From NCBI RefSeq assembly GCF_031846525.1, contig NZ_JAVRHM010000017.1, positions 47,891 to 111,890 on the forward strand: a stretch of DNA of 64,000 nt, read 5' to 3'. This DNA comes from Autumnicola patrickiae (GTDB taxonomy: Bacteria > Bacteroidota > Bacteroidia > Flavobacteriales > Flavobacteriaceae). The notes below the pieces were generated by a model. The model saw only the letters and a program-made list of their open reading frames with translations, was not told the origin of the DNA and made no database searches. The translations under genes and the position numbers were made by a program. Shown piece after piece: positions 1-8,165 of the stretch (position 1 is its first letter; each line of letters begins with the position of its first letter).

Positions 1-96
1 TTCAATTAATTAAGGCTGGACAATAGATTTTCAATCTGCCAAATCGGAATATTTGAACGACTTTGCTCTCAAGTGCTCCAGACTTTTCCAAGTGCA

Positions 97-133
97 ACAA
101 AAAATCCCGAACTCCACCAAAGGAATCCGGGAT
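97..133 (-). terminator. Intrinsic terminator after the OsmC gene
   Basis: On the minus strand a hairpin with arms GGAATCCGGGAT and ATCCCGAACTCC (imperfect) is followed by a run of six T. It lies about 25 bases beyond the OsmC stop codon and would end the minus-strand rhodanese/OsmC transcripts. Confidence 0.7.
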
Positions 134-157
134 CTGATAGGTTATATATAAAGCTGC

Positions 158-607
158 TTAAGCAGTTTGGTTTTTTGAAATTAGCACCTTGTTTTCCATA
201 TAAACTTCAGAAGTGATTGAATTGGAAATCAAACAGGCTCTTTCGGCTTTGATCATGATCTTTTCTACCTTTTCCCTATCAGCCTCATTTGGAATGGTAA
301 CAACCGGCTTGAGCAGGATCTCTGTCATAGCGAATCTGCCATCTTTCTTATCCAAAACGCCTTCTGCAGGGCAGGTAAGGCTTTCGAATTCTAATTTCGA
401 GTTTTCAGCAATTGCAAGAAAAGTGGTCATAAAGCAACTACTTACTGCAGCGGTAAAAAGATGTTCCGGAGACCAGATCCCGGGCATCCCTTTTGGGAAT
501 TCCGGTGGAGTTGCAACTTCAACTTTCTGGTCAAGAACCGGAGAGGAAATCTCCCCTTTTCTGTCCATTTTCCATTCAAGGTCTACGTGATATTTTTGTG
601 CTTCCAT
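158..607 (-). CDS. OsmC/Ohr family peroxiredoxin-like protein
   Basis: The 149-residue product has the OsmC fold signature. It carries the two redox cysteines of the family, C58 in the SSCF helix and C125 in the ACLIS segment, spaced as in OsmC/Ohr/YhfA proteins. Members reduce organic hydroperoxides or bind thiol-reactive compounds in the cytoplasm. There is no signal peptide. It sits about 40 bp downstream of a DUF2892 gene and two rhodanese genes on the same strand, so it may belong to a sulfane-sulfur or peroxide defence unit. The family is clear from the two cysteines and overall length, but the substrate (peroxide or persulfide) cannot be read from sequence. Confidence 0.85.
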   Translation of the reverse strand: MEAQKYHVDLEWKMDRKGEISSPVLDQKVEVATPPEFPKGMPGIWSPEHLFTAAVSSCFMTTFLAIAENSKLEFESLTCPAEGVLDKKDGRFAMTEILLKPVVTIPNEADREKVEKIMIKAERACLISNSITSEVYMENKVLISKNQTA

Positions 608-646
608 ACTATTAGTTTTTATTCAAGGTACACTCTGATTTTTTTA

Positions 647-862
647 TTATTTATGATCTGTATCAGTTTTGATTTCACAGTTTCCTGTGGCGCAATTCCC
701 CGATGCACATCCAAGCGCAAATAATCCCATTGCAGCCGGCCAGGCACCCAGTGCTATTCCAATCCATTGACCTTCAAGCGCACTCTGTACAATTACCCAA
801 ACTCCAATGAAAAGGTAGGCAGCACGCATCAAGCTCCAGTTGCTAAAGATTCTGTTCATCAT
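647..862 (-). CDS. Small YgaP/DUF2892-like membrane protein
   Basis: A 71-residue protein with two hydrophobic segments (about residues 11-29 and 33-51) and a Cys-rich tail containing GCASGNCATGNC. It resembles the transmembrane domain that follows rhodanese domains in YgaP. Its ATG overlaps the stop codon of the upstream rhodanese by one base (TAATG), which points to translational coupling. By analogy with YgaP, rhodanese and membrane domain may act together in sulfane-sulfur handling at the inner membrane, here as separate polypeptides. The assignment to DUF2892 is by pattern and context, not strong similarity. Confidence 0.65.
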   Translation of the reverse strand: MMNRIFSNWSLMRAAYLFIGVWVIVQSALEGQWIGIALGAWPAAMGLFALGCASGNCATGNCEIKTDTDHK

Positions 863-1179
863 TATCCGATTTTATTGTTTAGGCTGGTCCAGCTACCGCC
901 GTTATGAACTTTGTTGTAACCTTTAGACTGTAATATACTTTTGGCTGAAGCACTTCTCATTCCCGAAGCGCAACAGGTGATAATTGGTTTATTTTTATCC
1001 TTTGGCAAGGCAGCACTGGAATTGAGGCCATGTAAAGTGATGTTTTTAGATCCCTTAATATGTCCGCCGGCATATTCACCTTTGGTTCTCACATCTACTA
1101 TTACTCCGCCTTCCTTAAGCAGCTCATTGTAATCTGGTGCCTGAGAAAACCCTAACATTTTCTTTAGTTTATCGAACAT
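862..1179 (-). CDS. Single-domain rhodanese
   Basis: A 105-residue rhodanese-like protein. The active-site loop is C70-A-S-G-M-R75, the CxxGxR type found in sulfurtransferases, with an adjacent C69. The conserved VDVRTKGEYAGGHI segment lies at residues 28-41. It is expected to carry persulfide sulfur on C70 and pass it to a partner. No signal peptide is seen, so it is probably cytoplasmic, although an N-terminal amphipathic stretch is present. It lies 1 bp after a second rhodanese and overlaps the DUF2892-like gene, forming a compact minus-strand operon. Confidence 0.85.
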   Translation of the reverse strand: MFDKLKKMLGFSQAPDYNELLKEGGVIVDVRTKGEYAGGHIKGSKNITLHGLNSSAALPKDKNKPIITCCASGMRSASAKSILQSKGYNKVHNGGSWTSLNNKIG

Positions 1180-1180
1180 A

Positions 1181-1465
1181 CTATACTTCCTCAGAGGTCA
1201 GATAATTTACTTCGAGCCAGGATCCACCGTTCACACAATTCACTCCCTGGCGGCTAACATAATTGGTTGCCTGTCCACTTCTGTTCCCCGAGGCACAGCA
1301 AAAGATCAAGGGTGCCTTCATCTCCTTTAGTTCATCCATCCTGTCTGGGATTTCATTTAATGGGATATTTACTGCACCGGAAACGCTTCCACCCATGAAT
1401 TCACCCGGGGTGCGTACATCTACAATAGTGCCTTCGTTGTTTCTTATTATTTCTTCTGTGTTCAT
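1181..1465 (-). CDS. Single-domain rhodanese, first gene of operon
   Basis: A 94-residue rhodanese. The DVRTPGEFMGGSV segment (residues 16-28) and the loop C57-A-S-G-N-R62, preceded by C56, match catalytically competent single-domain sulfurtransferases. It is the first gene of the rhodanese-rhodanese-DUF2892 set. The two rhodaneses are similar to each other, which suggests a tandem duplication. About 100 bp upstream lies a GTTAC-TTTT-GTTACACA site that recurs near other sulfur genes in the window, so induction by a Crp/Fnr-type regulator is a reasonable guess. Substrates are unknown. Confidence 0.85.
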   Translation of the reverse strand: MNTEEIIRNNEGTIVDVRTPGEFMGGSVSGAVNIPLNEIPDRMDELKEMKAPLIFCCASGNRSGQATNYVSRQGVNCVNGGSWLEVNYLTSEEV

Positions 1466-1560
1466 TACTGTTATGTTTTAAGTTCTAAATTGGTTACTTT
1501 TAGCGGTTATTCCTAACTGATTTATACCTGCAAATTTAAACCTAAAGACAAGTTTCCACA

Positions 1561-1580
1561 GTTACTTTTGTTACACAGAG
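1561..1580. promoter_or_regulatory. Sulfur-block motif, copy 1
   Basis: GTTAC-TTTT-GTTACACAGAG lies about 100 bp upstream of the rhodanese operon. Its core TACTTTTGTTACACA is identical over 15 bases to 12162-12176, and the pattern also matches 3892-3910. The rest of the 1466-1735 intergenic region shows no gene. Regulator identity is inference. Confidence 0.5.
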
Positions 1581-1735
1581 CAGTTTAGGCAAAGGGGAAA
1601 AAGAGCATTATTGGCCACTTTTCTAAAATTCTACTAAACTTATAGGAACCGGTAGATTAGATTCCCGTCAATTCTTAATAGCATTTTGACATAAGCAAAT
1701 AACGGGAAGATTAAATCATTAAGATCTAAACATTG

Positions 1736-2536
1736 TTATAGTCGCGGTTCATTCCTTGATTTCCTGATTTTAACCTGGGGAGAATGAGTTACGAATGAGT
1801 CGTCGGGAACAGAAGAAGTTAACCACACATTTCCACCAATAATACTGTTAGCTCCAATAACAGTCTCACCGCCAAGAATAGTCGCGTTGGTATAAAGAGT
1901 AACGTTACATTCGATCGTAGGATGTCGCTTAACATTCCGAAGATCCCGTGCTACGTTTCGAGCGCCAAGTGTTACTCCCTGATAGATTTTGACGTTATCC
2001 TTGATTACATCGGTCTCACCAATTACAACTCCTGTACCGTGATCAATAAAAAATGATTCTCCAATTCGTGCACCGGGGTTTATATCTGCTCCGGTTATAC
2101 GATGGGCGCACTCAGCCATAAGGCGGGGAACCAGGGGCAATCCGAATCTTAGAAGTTCATGGCTCAGCCTGTAAATTGCAATAGCATAAAAGCCGGGATA
2201 GGATAGATAAACCTTCTCAACAGAATTTGCGGCAGGGTCATTGGTGGCAATTGAGGTGGCATCTTTATTAAGCTTTTGTAGGATTTCGGGTAATGTTGCG
2301 CAGTATTCATTCCAGATCTCCCGGCAGGGATTCTTTGGCTCCCAGCATACCAGATCGGCCAATTCTTCAAAATCGCGACCCAATTTTTCAATATTTGATT
2401 TAACAGCGGTGTCTGCGTCAAATAAAACATAGAACAGTTTTTGAGTGAAGATTTCCGTCTTATCCTTTATCTGGTACCTTAAGTTCGGAAGCTGCTTTTG
2501 CTTTACAATGTTATCTATGACTGAATTTTGATCCAT
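1736..2536 (-). CDS. cysE: Serine O-acetyltransferase
   Basis: A 266-residue enzyme that acetylates L-serine with acetyl-CoA to make O-acetylserine, the precursor of cysteine. The N-terminal 130 residues are helical. The left-handed beta-helix starts near residue 148 with hexapeptide repeats. Catalytic markers are D151 in GADINPGA, H166 in DHGTGVVIGE, and the KRHPTIE loop at 203-209. Length matches the CysE/EpsC family. It stands alone between the rhodanese operon and DUF302, with about 270 bp of upstream-strand separation from the rhodaneses. The location among sulfur genes fits a cysteine supply role. No cysteine synthase gene is in the window. Confidence 0.9.
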   Translation of the reverse strand: MDQNSVIDNIVKQKQLPNLRYQIKDKTEIFTQKLFYVLFDADTAVKSNIEKLGRDFEELADLVCWEPKNPCREIWNEYCATLPEILQKLNKDATSIATNDPAANSVEKVYLSYPGFYAIAIYRLSHELLRFGLPLVPRLMAECAHRITGADINPGARIGESFFIDHGTGVVIGETDVIKDNVKIYQGVTLGARNVARDLRNVKRHPTIECNVTLYTNATILGGETVIGANSIIGGNVWLTSSVPDDSFVTHSPQVKIRKSRNEPRL

Positions 2537-2669
2537 AACCTTTTTGTAAGCTGATTGAAAAAGTAGTTATCAGTTTTACTTGCTTTTAGTTTTCTTACAA
2601 CATCTTTTCGTTTAGGACTTTCCTTAATAAAATGGAAGTCCCTTGAAAATTTGAATTGAAATGGAGATT

Positions 2670-3059
2670 TTAGGAAAGCCGTTCAATTACCGTCTTAAGC
2701 TTCTCCCGGACTTCTCCGGCAATTCCTCCCAATTCTCTATTATCTATAGCTGTCATGGAGGCAACAGGATCTACTGCAGAAACTTCAGTTTTCCCGCCCT
2801 GGGTCTCCTGAACGATCACATTACACGGCAGCATAGTTCCGATCTTGCTTTCCGTAGAAATAGCCTTGTGCGCCATCTGAGGATTGCAGGCACCCAGAAT
2901 TCTGTACTTCCTGAAATCCACATCAAGCTTCTTTTTAAAAGTTTCTTTTACGTCAATTTCGGTAAGGATACCAAAACCTTCTTCCTTTAATTCGTTTGTG
3001 ACTTTATCTATTGCCTCCTCAAAGGAAGTGTCGAGAATTTTTGAAAAATAATAGCTCAT
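2670..3059 (-). CDS. DUF302 domain protein
   Basis: A 129-residue cytoplasmic protein with the DUF302 pattern: an N-terminal beta-alpha unit (TSFEEAIDKVTNELKEEGFG), then LGACNPQMAHKAI near residues 55-67 and LPCNVIV near 78-84. The two cysteines in these segments are typical of the family. The function of DUF302 is unknown; genes often sit near thiol, sulfur or metal stress genes, as here. It is a single-gene unit between cysE and a racemase on the same strand, with gaps of about 100-130 bp. Confidence 0.8.
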   Translation of the reverse strand: MSYYFSKILDTSFEEAIDKVTNELKEEGFGILTEIDVKETFKKKLDVDFRKYRILGACNPQMAHKAISTESKIGTMLPCNVIVQETQGGKTEVSAVDPVASMTAIDNRELGGIAGEVREKLKTVIERLS

Positions 3060-3157
3060 AAGTCAGATTTTTTGATTCTCTTAAATTTAGCTCTTTTAGA
3101 CCGCCTCAAAAAAAACTTACTATTAATCTTATGTGAAGATAGATGCCATTTTAGATC

Positions 3158-3844
3158 TTAACTTTCAGAAAGGATAAAGTCGGCAGCCATTCTTGCATGA
3201 AGTTGCGTGGTCGCGATCATTGGCAGGTCGTAATCTGAAACCTCTATGAGCATAGGCAGCTCAGTACAACCAAGGATGATCCCTTCTGCACCCTTTGCCT
3301 TGAGCATTTCCATTTGCTTCAGAAAAAATGCCCTGGCTTCATCGCTAAAGATCCCCTGCGTAAGTTCGGCAGAAACAAAATGATGATTTTGGTCTATAAA
3401 CTGTGCATCGGGAATAATTGTTTCGATCCCGTAGTTGGTTTGCAAATGCTTCGGAATAAAACCTCCTGTTATTGTAGGCCGGTTTCCAAGAAGTCCTAAA
3501 GTCTTTAAACCTTGTTTTTTAGACTCTTTTGCAATTGCATCGGCAATATGAAGAATCGGAATATCAATTTTCGGTTGCACGAAATCATAAACCATGTGCG
3601 GTGTATTGGCACCGATCACCAGGGCTTCGGCTCCTGCAGTTTTGAGGGTGCGGGCGATCTCCAGATATTTATTGTTGATCTTCTCCCTGTTTTGCTCCCG
3701 CATGAGTTCAATGTTGAGGCTGTAGATGATCAATTCAGGATTGGCATGAGCCCCTATTTTTTCCCCAACCATCTCATTGATAAGCCTGTAATAAACTATT
3801 GTTGAATGCCAGGAGGTGCCTCCAATTAAGCCGATCTTTTTCAT
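3158..3844 (-). CDS. Aspartate/glutamate racemase family protein
   Basis: A 228-residue protein of the Asp/Glu/hydantoin racemase superfamily. The start MKKIGLIGGTSW and the second catalytic motif LGCTELP (C193) are clear. The first catalytic cysteine position, normally CNT, is A79-N80-T81 here. One-cysteine members such as the YgeA type are known and prefer L-substrates, so activity is possible but altered. It is monocistronic. An upstream sequence (3892-3910) matches the motif before the rhodanese and YeeE genes. The exact substrate cannot be assigned. Confidence 0.8.
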   Translation of the reverse strand: MKKIGLIGGTSWHSTIVYYRLINEMVGEKIGAHANPELIIYSLNIELMREQNREKINNKYLEIARTLKTAGAEALVIGANTPHMVYDFVQPKIDIPILHIADAIAKESKKQGLKTLGLLGNRPTITGGFIPKHLQTNYGIETIIPDAQFIDQNHHFVSAELTQGIFSDEARAFFLKQMEMLKAKGAEGIILGCTELPMLIEVSDYDLPMIATTQLHARMAADFILSES

Positions 3845-3891
3845 AACATATATTTATAACCCTAAGATACCATAATAAAATAGGAGCGGAA

Positions 3892-3910
3892 GTAACAATA
3901 GTCACACAGA
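3892..3910. promoter_or_regulatory. Sulfur-block motif, copy 2
   Basis: GTAAC-AATA-GTCACACAGA lies about 48 bp upstream of the racemase start. It fits the pattern GTnAC-N4-GTnACACAGA, which also describes 1561-1579. This is a motif match by eye, not a proven site. Confidence 0.4.
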
Positions 3911-4055
3911 AATATTCTTCATTTTCATCTCTAAAAAAGACTAAGAAAGAGGCTGATCCAGAAAGGTGAAAGTACAATCCTGCCTTTAAAGTAATCTAGG
4001 GTCGGTTCTTATCAGGAATTTTTACAACAGCAAAGTAGATCAGCCTCCTAAAGTT

Positions 4056-4265
4056 TCAGCAACTCTGGCCGGGTTTCATCTCGTCTTTCACACCCAGCTT
4101 AATAAGGATCTTGTCCATAAGACACCAGCGGGTTAAGGAAGATTGAAGCAGGTTTGCGCCCACGAAAGCGGTAAACCACAACCAGTGAATATTTACATAT
4201 ATAGCGAGGAGCAGACTAACGAGGATGAAAGTTCCTGCTATTCCACGTACAATTCGATTAATCAT
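4056..4265 (-). CDS. DUF2892 (YgaP-like) membrane protein
   Basis: A 69-residue protein with two membrane segments (about residues 10-25 and 28-44) and the C-terminal pattern LMDKILIKLGVK that marks DUF2892, the YgaP transmembrane domain. A terminal Cys is present (GQSC). It follows the PII-like gene by 18 bp and is the last gene of the long minus-strand efflux operon. Its family is usually linked to rhodanese-type sulfur chemistry, which fits the flavoprotein at the start of the operon. Molecular function is unknown. Confidence 0.75.
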   Translation of the reverse strand: MINRIVRGIAGTFILVSLLLAIYVNIHWLWFTAFVGANLLQSSLTRWCLMDKILIKLGVKDEMKPGQSC

Positions 4266-4283
4266 AATTTCTGTGTTTAAAGG

Positions 4284-4589
4284 TTAAATTGATTGTTCTA
4301 CGGGTAAAACCACCGCACGGATGGGATTATTAGTCTCCAACTGATCGTTGTACTCCTTCAAATTTTTGAATAGATCAGCGATCTTTTCCTCATCTGTGAA
4401 CGAGAAGAACATGGAAGATTCATTACCTCCCTTTTCTCCCGGAAACCAACTCTGAGTGGCCACTAGGTTTTTCCTGCTCTTATAACCGTCAATCTCCGAA
4501 GAGCTGAAGGCTTCAATATTTGCTTTTTTGAATAACTTTAATACGTCTTTTTGAAAAGAGACTACGCTTGTTACTATTAGTAATTTCAT
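4284..4589 (-). CDS. PII/CutA-like small protein beside an RND pump
   Basis: A 101-residue soluble protein with a beta-alpha-beta pattern resembling PII-fold proteins: MKLLIVTSVV, a helix, then a strand and loop FSSSEIDGYK near 28-37, a second unit with MFFSFTDEEKIADLF, and a final strand AVVLPVE. There is no classical T-loop tyrosine. It lies between an RND pump gene and a DUF2892 gene. The second pump cluster in this window (57817) also has a PII gene, so an accessory sensing role for the pump is inferred. It could also be an unrelated ferredoxin-like fold. Confidence 0.5.
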   Translation of the reverse strand: MKLLIVTSVVSFQKDVLKLFKKANIEAFSSSEIDGYKSRKNLVATQSWFPGEKGGNESSMFFSFTDEEKIADLFKNLKEYNDQLETNNPIRAVVLPVEQSI

Positions 4590-4671
4590 CTTGTTAAGAT
4601 TTAAAGTTTAATGTTTTTATCGGTGGTCAGTTATCAGTTGTCTCTTGTCAATATCTAAGCCGCAGCTCCCT

Positions 4672-4790
4672 ATATACCCCCAACCCCCTGCAGGGGGAGA
4701 AGGGGCTTTCTTGTTCAATTTTTTTGCAATTCCACTTTTGGCCTCGCTTTAGTCCCGATAGCTATCGGGAGGGGTAAAGCGGAAAATGCA
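4672..4790. repeat. Composite intergenic repeat, copy 1
   Basis: This element sits between the PII-like gene and the RND gene. It contains CCCCCAACCCCCTGCAGGGG followed by GAGAAGGGGCTT. About 55 bases later comes a block starting CTTTAG, with the perfect palindrome CCCGATAGCTATCGGG, then GGGGTAAAGCGGAAA. The same two blocks in the same order occur at 9295-9400. It would form strong hairpins in the operon mRNA. Confidence 0.65.
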
Positions 4791-4815
4791 ACCCGCAAGA
4801 GGCAACCTGCAACAG

Positions 4816-7800
4816 TTATATCACCTCCTCAGTTTCTCGTTTTTCCGTAACCTCCGGTTTCACATCCCTGTCCTCATACTTCTTTCTTTCGATCATGTAA
4901 TAAACAAGTGGCACTACCAGGAGCGTAAGAAAGGTAGATACTATAGTTCCGCCCATCAGCGAAATAGCGAGTCCCTGAAAAATTGGGTCGAAGAGGATCA
5001 CAAAGGCTCCGATCACTACCGTACCGGCAGTTAATAGAATTGGTGTGGTCCTTACGGCCCCGGCTTCGATCACCGCCTGCTTCAACGGAATTCCGTCTTC
5101 CAGCCGTAGGTTCACAAAGTCAATGAGCAGCACCGAGTTCCGTACCATGATCCCGGCGAGCGCGATCATTCCAATAAAGGAAGTGGCGGTAAAGAACGCA
5201 CCCATGATCCAGTGGCCCAGCACGATCCCTATCAGCGATAGCGGAATGGCTACCATCATCACTATAGGTGCCCTAAAGTTCTGGAACCAGCCTACGATCA
5301 GGATGTAAATGATTACGATCACACCAAGGAAAGCAATTCCAAGATCCCGAAATACTTCTAAAGTTATTTGCCACTCTCCGTCCCATTTTACCGTATAGTC
5401 ATCTTCATATTCCGGCTGACTCATATACAGGTCGCTGATCTCATAACCGGCAGGCATGGCGATCTCCTTTAGCTTTTCTTCCATTCCGAGGATAGCATAA
5501 ACTGGACTCTCAAGTTCGCCCGCCATGTCGGCCAGCACATAAACCACCCGTTTTTGGTTCTTACGGTAAATGCTTTTGTCCCTTATTACTTCTTTAGGCT
5601 CTACCAGATCGGCTATTGAGATCATTTGCCCACTCTGGGAAGCGATCTGGATATTCATGATATCCTCAACCGAAGATTTTTCCTCTTCATCCAGGGTAAG
5701 CACGATTCCCACCCTTTGGGTAGCTTCTTCATCATAAAGCTGTGTAATGGCTCTTTCTCCCATTGCACTGTTAAGGGTATAAACGATCTGCTGGGGAGCA
5801 ATGCCATTGAGCATGGCTTTTTCCTTATCTATTTCGAATTCGTACTCTTTTTGATCGGTTTCTACCATCCAGTCAATATCCACCACATCTTCAGTGTTGT
5901 AAAGTATAGTCTGAATACTGTCAGCAAGTGCGATCTGTGTCTCATAATCGGGTCCATAAACTTCTGCGACTATGGTAGATAGTACAGGAGGTCCGGGCGG
6001 AACTTCCACTAACTTGATATTGGCTCCGTATTTATCTCCTATCGCCTGGATATCCGGGCGCAGTAGTTTCGCGATATCATGACTCTGCAGATCACGCTCT
6101 CCTTTTGGCAACAGGTTCACCTGAATATCGGCCGTGTTGCTTGCCCTACGTAGGTCGTAGTGACGTACGAGTCCGTTGAAGGTTATAGGGGCAGAAGTAC
6201 CAATGTAGGTCTGGTAATTCACTACCTGTTCACTTCCGCTTAGGTACTGTCCTACTTCTTTGGTCACTACAGCTGTTCGCTCCAGAGTTGTTCCTTCGGG
6301 CATGTCGATCACCACCTGAAATTCATTCTTGTTATCGAAAGGCAGCATTTTCACGGCCACATCTTTAGTAAAGAACAAGGCAACAGAACCCAATAGAAGG
6401 ACAATTGTAATTCCGAGGAAGGACCAGCGGATCTTTTTATTATCGATAAGTGGTTCTTCAAAGCGCTTATAGATACGGTAGATCATGGAATCTTCAATCT
6501 TCTCTTCAGGCTTTTCAGGTGCTCCTTTTTTGGTCTTTTCCCTAAGAAAAATAAATCCGAGGTATGGCGTGATGGTAAGTGCCACGAATAGTGACAGGAT
6601 CATCGCGATAGAAGCCCCAATTGGCATCGGGCTCATATATGGTCCCATCAATCCGCTTACGAAGGCCATTGGCAGTACCGATGCAATTACGGTAAAGGTC
6701 GCCAGGATGGTAGGGTTCCCTACCTCGTTAATGGCATAAAGCGCGGCCTGTTTGAATGGCAGTCGCTTCATCTTGAAGTGCCGGTGCATGTTTTCGGCAA
6801 TAATGATCGAGTCATCCACCACAATACCTGTTACAAATACAAGTGCAAACAGGGTGATCCTGTTCAGGGTGTAATCCAACATGTAATAGCTGAGCAGCGT
6901 AAGGGCAAAGGTGATAGGTACCGAAAGGAATACTACCAGTCCGCCGCGCCAGCCCATGGCCAGCATCACAACCAGCGTCACTGCTATGATGGCACCAATA
7001 AGGTGTAATAATAATTCCCCAACTTTATGCGAAGCAGTTTCCCCGTAGTTACGGGTTACTTCTACGTGTACATCTTCGGGAATGAGGTTCGTTTGCAGGT
7101 GTTCCACTTTTTCAAGGATCAAATCGGCGATCTTCATCGCATCGGCTCCCTTGCGTTTTGCTACAGATAAGGTTACCGCAGGATATTCCCCGGGATATTC
7201 CGAAGCATTTATTGCCTGTCCAAATCCAAAATTCACATAGGATTTAGAAATTTCAGGCCCGTCCTGTACGGTGGCAATTTGCTTCAGGTACACCGGTTGC
7301 CCGTTATTCACTCCCACGATGAGGTTCTCCACATCCTGCGGGGATTCCAAAAAGCTTCCGGAGCTAACCAGAACTTCGCTGTCGTTGCGGTCAAAACTTC
7401 CGGAGGAAAGCTGCTGATTCGAGGCTTTGATCTTTTCAGAAACCCCTAGCATATCCACTCCGCTGGCAGCCATCCTGTCCTTGTCGAGCACCACGCGCAG
7501 TTGCCTGTCACGGCCGCCAATGGTGTTCACGATAGAAACATCTTCAACCTTTTCGATCTCATGCCGCAGCTCGTTGACCATTTGCCGCAGCTGGTAATCA
7601 TCATAATTTTCGCTCCACAGGGTAAGCCCCAGTACCGGAACATCGTCAATAGCCCGCGTCTTCACCAGCGGCTGAGTCACATTTGGCGGGAATTGGTCCA
7701 TATTCTTCATGAGCTCGTTGTAGAGCTTCACATATGAACGTTCAATATCCTCGCCCACGTAGAACTGCACGATCAACATCCCCTGTTCCTCCATTGAAGT

Positions 7801-8061
7801 TGAGTAGACATACTCCACACCCGGAATGTTGGAAACCATCTTTTCCAGGGGTTTAATGATGCGCTGTTCCACCTCGGTGGGGCTGGCACCGGGGTAGCCT
7901 ACAAAAATGTCGGCCATGGGCACGTCGATCTGTGGCTCCTCCTCGCGGGGAATGAGAAACGACGCGTACACACCCACGATCATGAACACGATCATGAGCA
8001 ACACCGTCAATTTCGAATTTATAAAGCCTTTGGCAATCTTGCCTGCTAATCCTTCTTTCAT
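4816..8061 (-). CDS. RND efflux pump permease (AcrB-type)
   Basis: A 1081-residue inner-membrane proton-driven exporter of the RND superfamily. TM1 is near the N-terminus (LTVLLMIVFMIVGVYASFL). Two large periplasmic loops follow TM1 and TM7. TM4 near residues 408-420 has GIVVDDSIIIAEN with the paired Asp proton relay of HAE-type pumps, not the DFG..DGA..E motif of metal pumps. A basic and acidic C-terminal tail follows TM12. Genes for the adaptor (upstream) and TolC channel complete a tripartite system. The operon starts with an SQR-like flavoprotein, so an exported sulfur-stress product is conceivable, but the substrate is unknown. Confidence 0.9.
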   Translation of the reverse strand: MKEGLAGKIAKGFINSKLTVLLMIVFMIVGVYASFLIPREEEPQIDVPMADIFVGYPGASPTEVEQRIIKPLEKMVSNIPGVEYVYSTSMEEQGMLIVQFYVGEDIERSYVKLYNELMKNMDQFPPNVTQPLVKTRAIDDVPVLGLTLWSENYDDYQLRQMVNELRHEIEKVEDVSIVNTIGGRDRQLRVVLDKDRMAASGVDMLGVSEKIKASNQQLSSGSFDRNDSEVLVSSGSFLESPQDVENLIVGVNNGQPVYLKQIATVQDGPEISKSYVNFGFGQAINASEYPGEYPAVTLSVAKRKGADAMKIADLILEKVEHLQTNLIPEDVHVEVTRNYGETASHKVGELLLHLIGAIIAVTLVVMLAMGWRGGLVVFLSVPITFALTLLSYYMLDYTLNRITLFALVFVTGIVVDDSIIIAENMHRHFKMKRLPFKQAALYAINEVGNPTILATFTVIASVLPMAFVSGLMGPYMSPMPIGASIAMILSLFVALTITPYLGFIFLREKTKKGAPEKPEEKIEDSMIYRIYKRFEEPLIDNKKIRWSFLGITIVLLLGSVALFFTKDVAVKMLPFDNKNEFQVVIDMPEGTTLERTAVVTKEVGQYLSGSEQVVNYQTYIGTSAPITFNGLVRHYDLRRASNTADIQVNLLPKGERDLQSHDIAKLLRPDIQAIGDKYGANIKLVEVPPGPPVLSTIVAEVYGPDYETQIALADSIQTILYNTEDVVDIDWMVETDQKEYEFEIDKEKAMLNGIAPQQIVYTLNSAMGERAITQLYDEEATQRVGIVLTLDEEEKSSVEDIMNIQIASQSGQMISIADLVEPKEVIRDKSIYRKNQKRVVYVLADMAGELESPVYAILGMEEKLKEIAMPAGYEISDLYMSQPEYEDDYTVKWDGEWQITLEVFRDLGIAFLGVIVIIYILIVGWFQNFRAPIVMMVAIPLSLIGIVLGHWIMGAFFTATSFIGMIALAGIMVRNSVLLIDFVNLRLEDGIPLKQAVIEAGAVRTTPILLTAGTVVIGAFVILFDPIFQGLAISLMGGTIVSTFLTLLVVPLVYYMIERKKYEDRDVKPEVTEKRETEEVI

Positions 8062-8078
8062 ATTGTTTATGGTTGTTT

Positions 8079-8158
8079 AGGCGTGTCCCTCCTTCGCAAA
8101 AAGCTTCGGCGGGTCCGGCTTTCGGCGCTACACGGTAGCTGCCTCTATCCCTCACGCA
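8079..8158. repeat. REP-like intergenic element
   Basis: The spacer between the adaptor and pump genes holds a GC-rich block bounded by GGCGTGTCCCTCC and CCCTCACGC, with internal inverted arms such as GGCTTTCGGCGCTAC and GGTAGC. Elements bounded this way are common in flavobacterial intergenic DNA. It is non-coding on inspection. Confidence 0.5.
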
Positions 8159-8165
8159 ACATTTT

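Noticed and set aside
3774..3977. Minus-strand ORF overlapping the racemase start
   Set aside because: It overlaps the racemase in another frame and covers its promoter region; no protein features.
4749..4790. Intrinsic terminator splitting the efflux operon
   Set aside because: The hairpin lacks a T-run and is repeated at 9360-9400, so it is treated as a repeat element.
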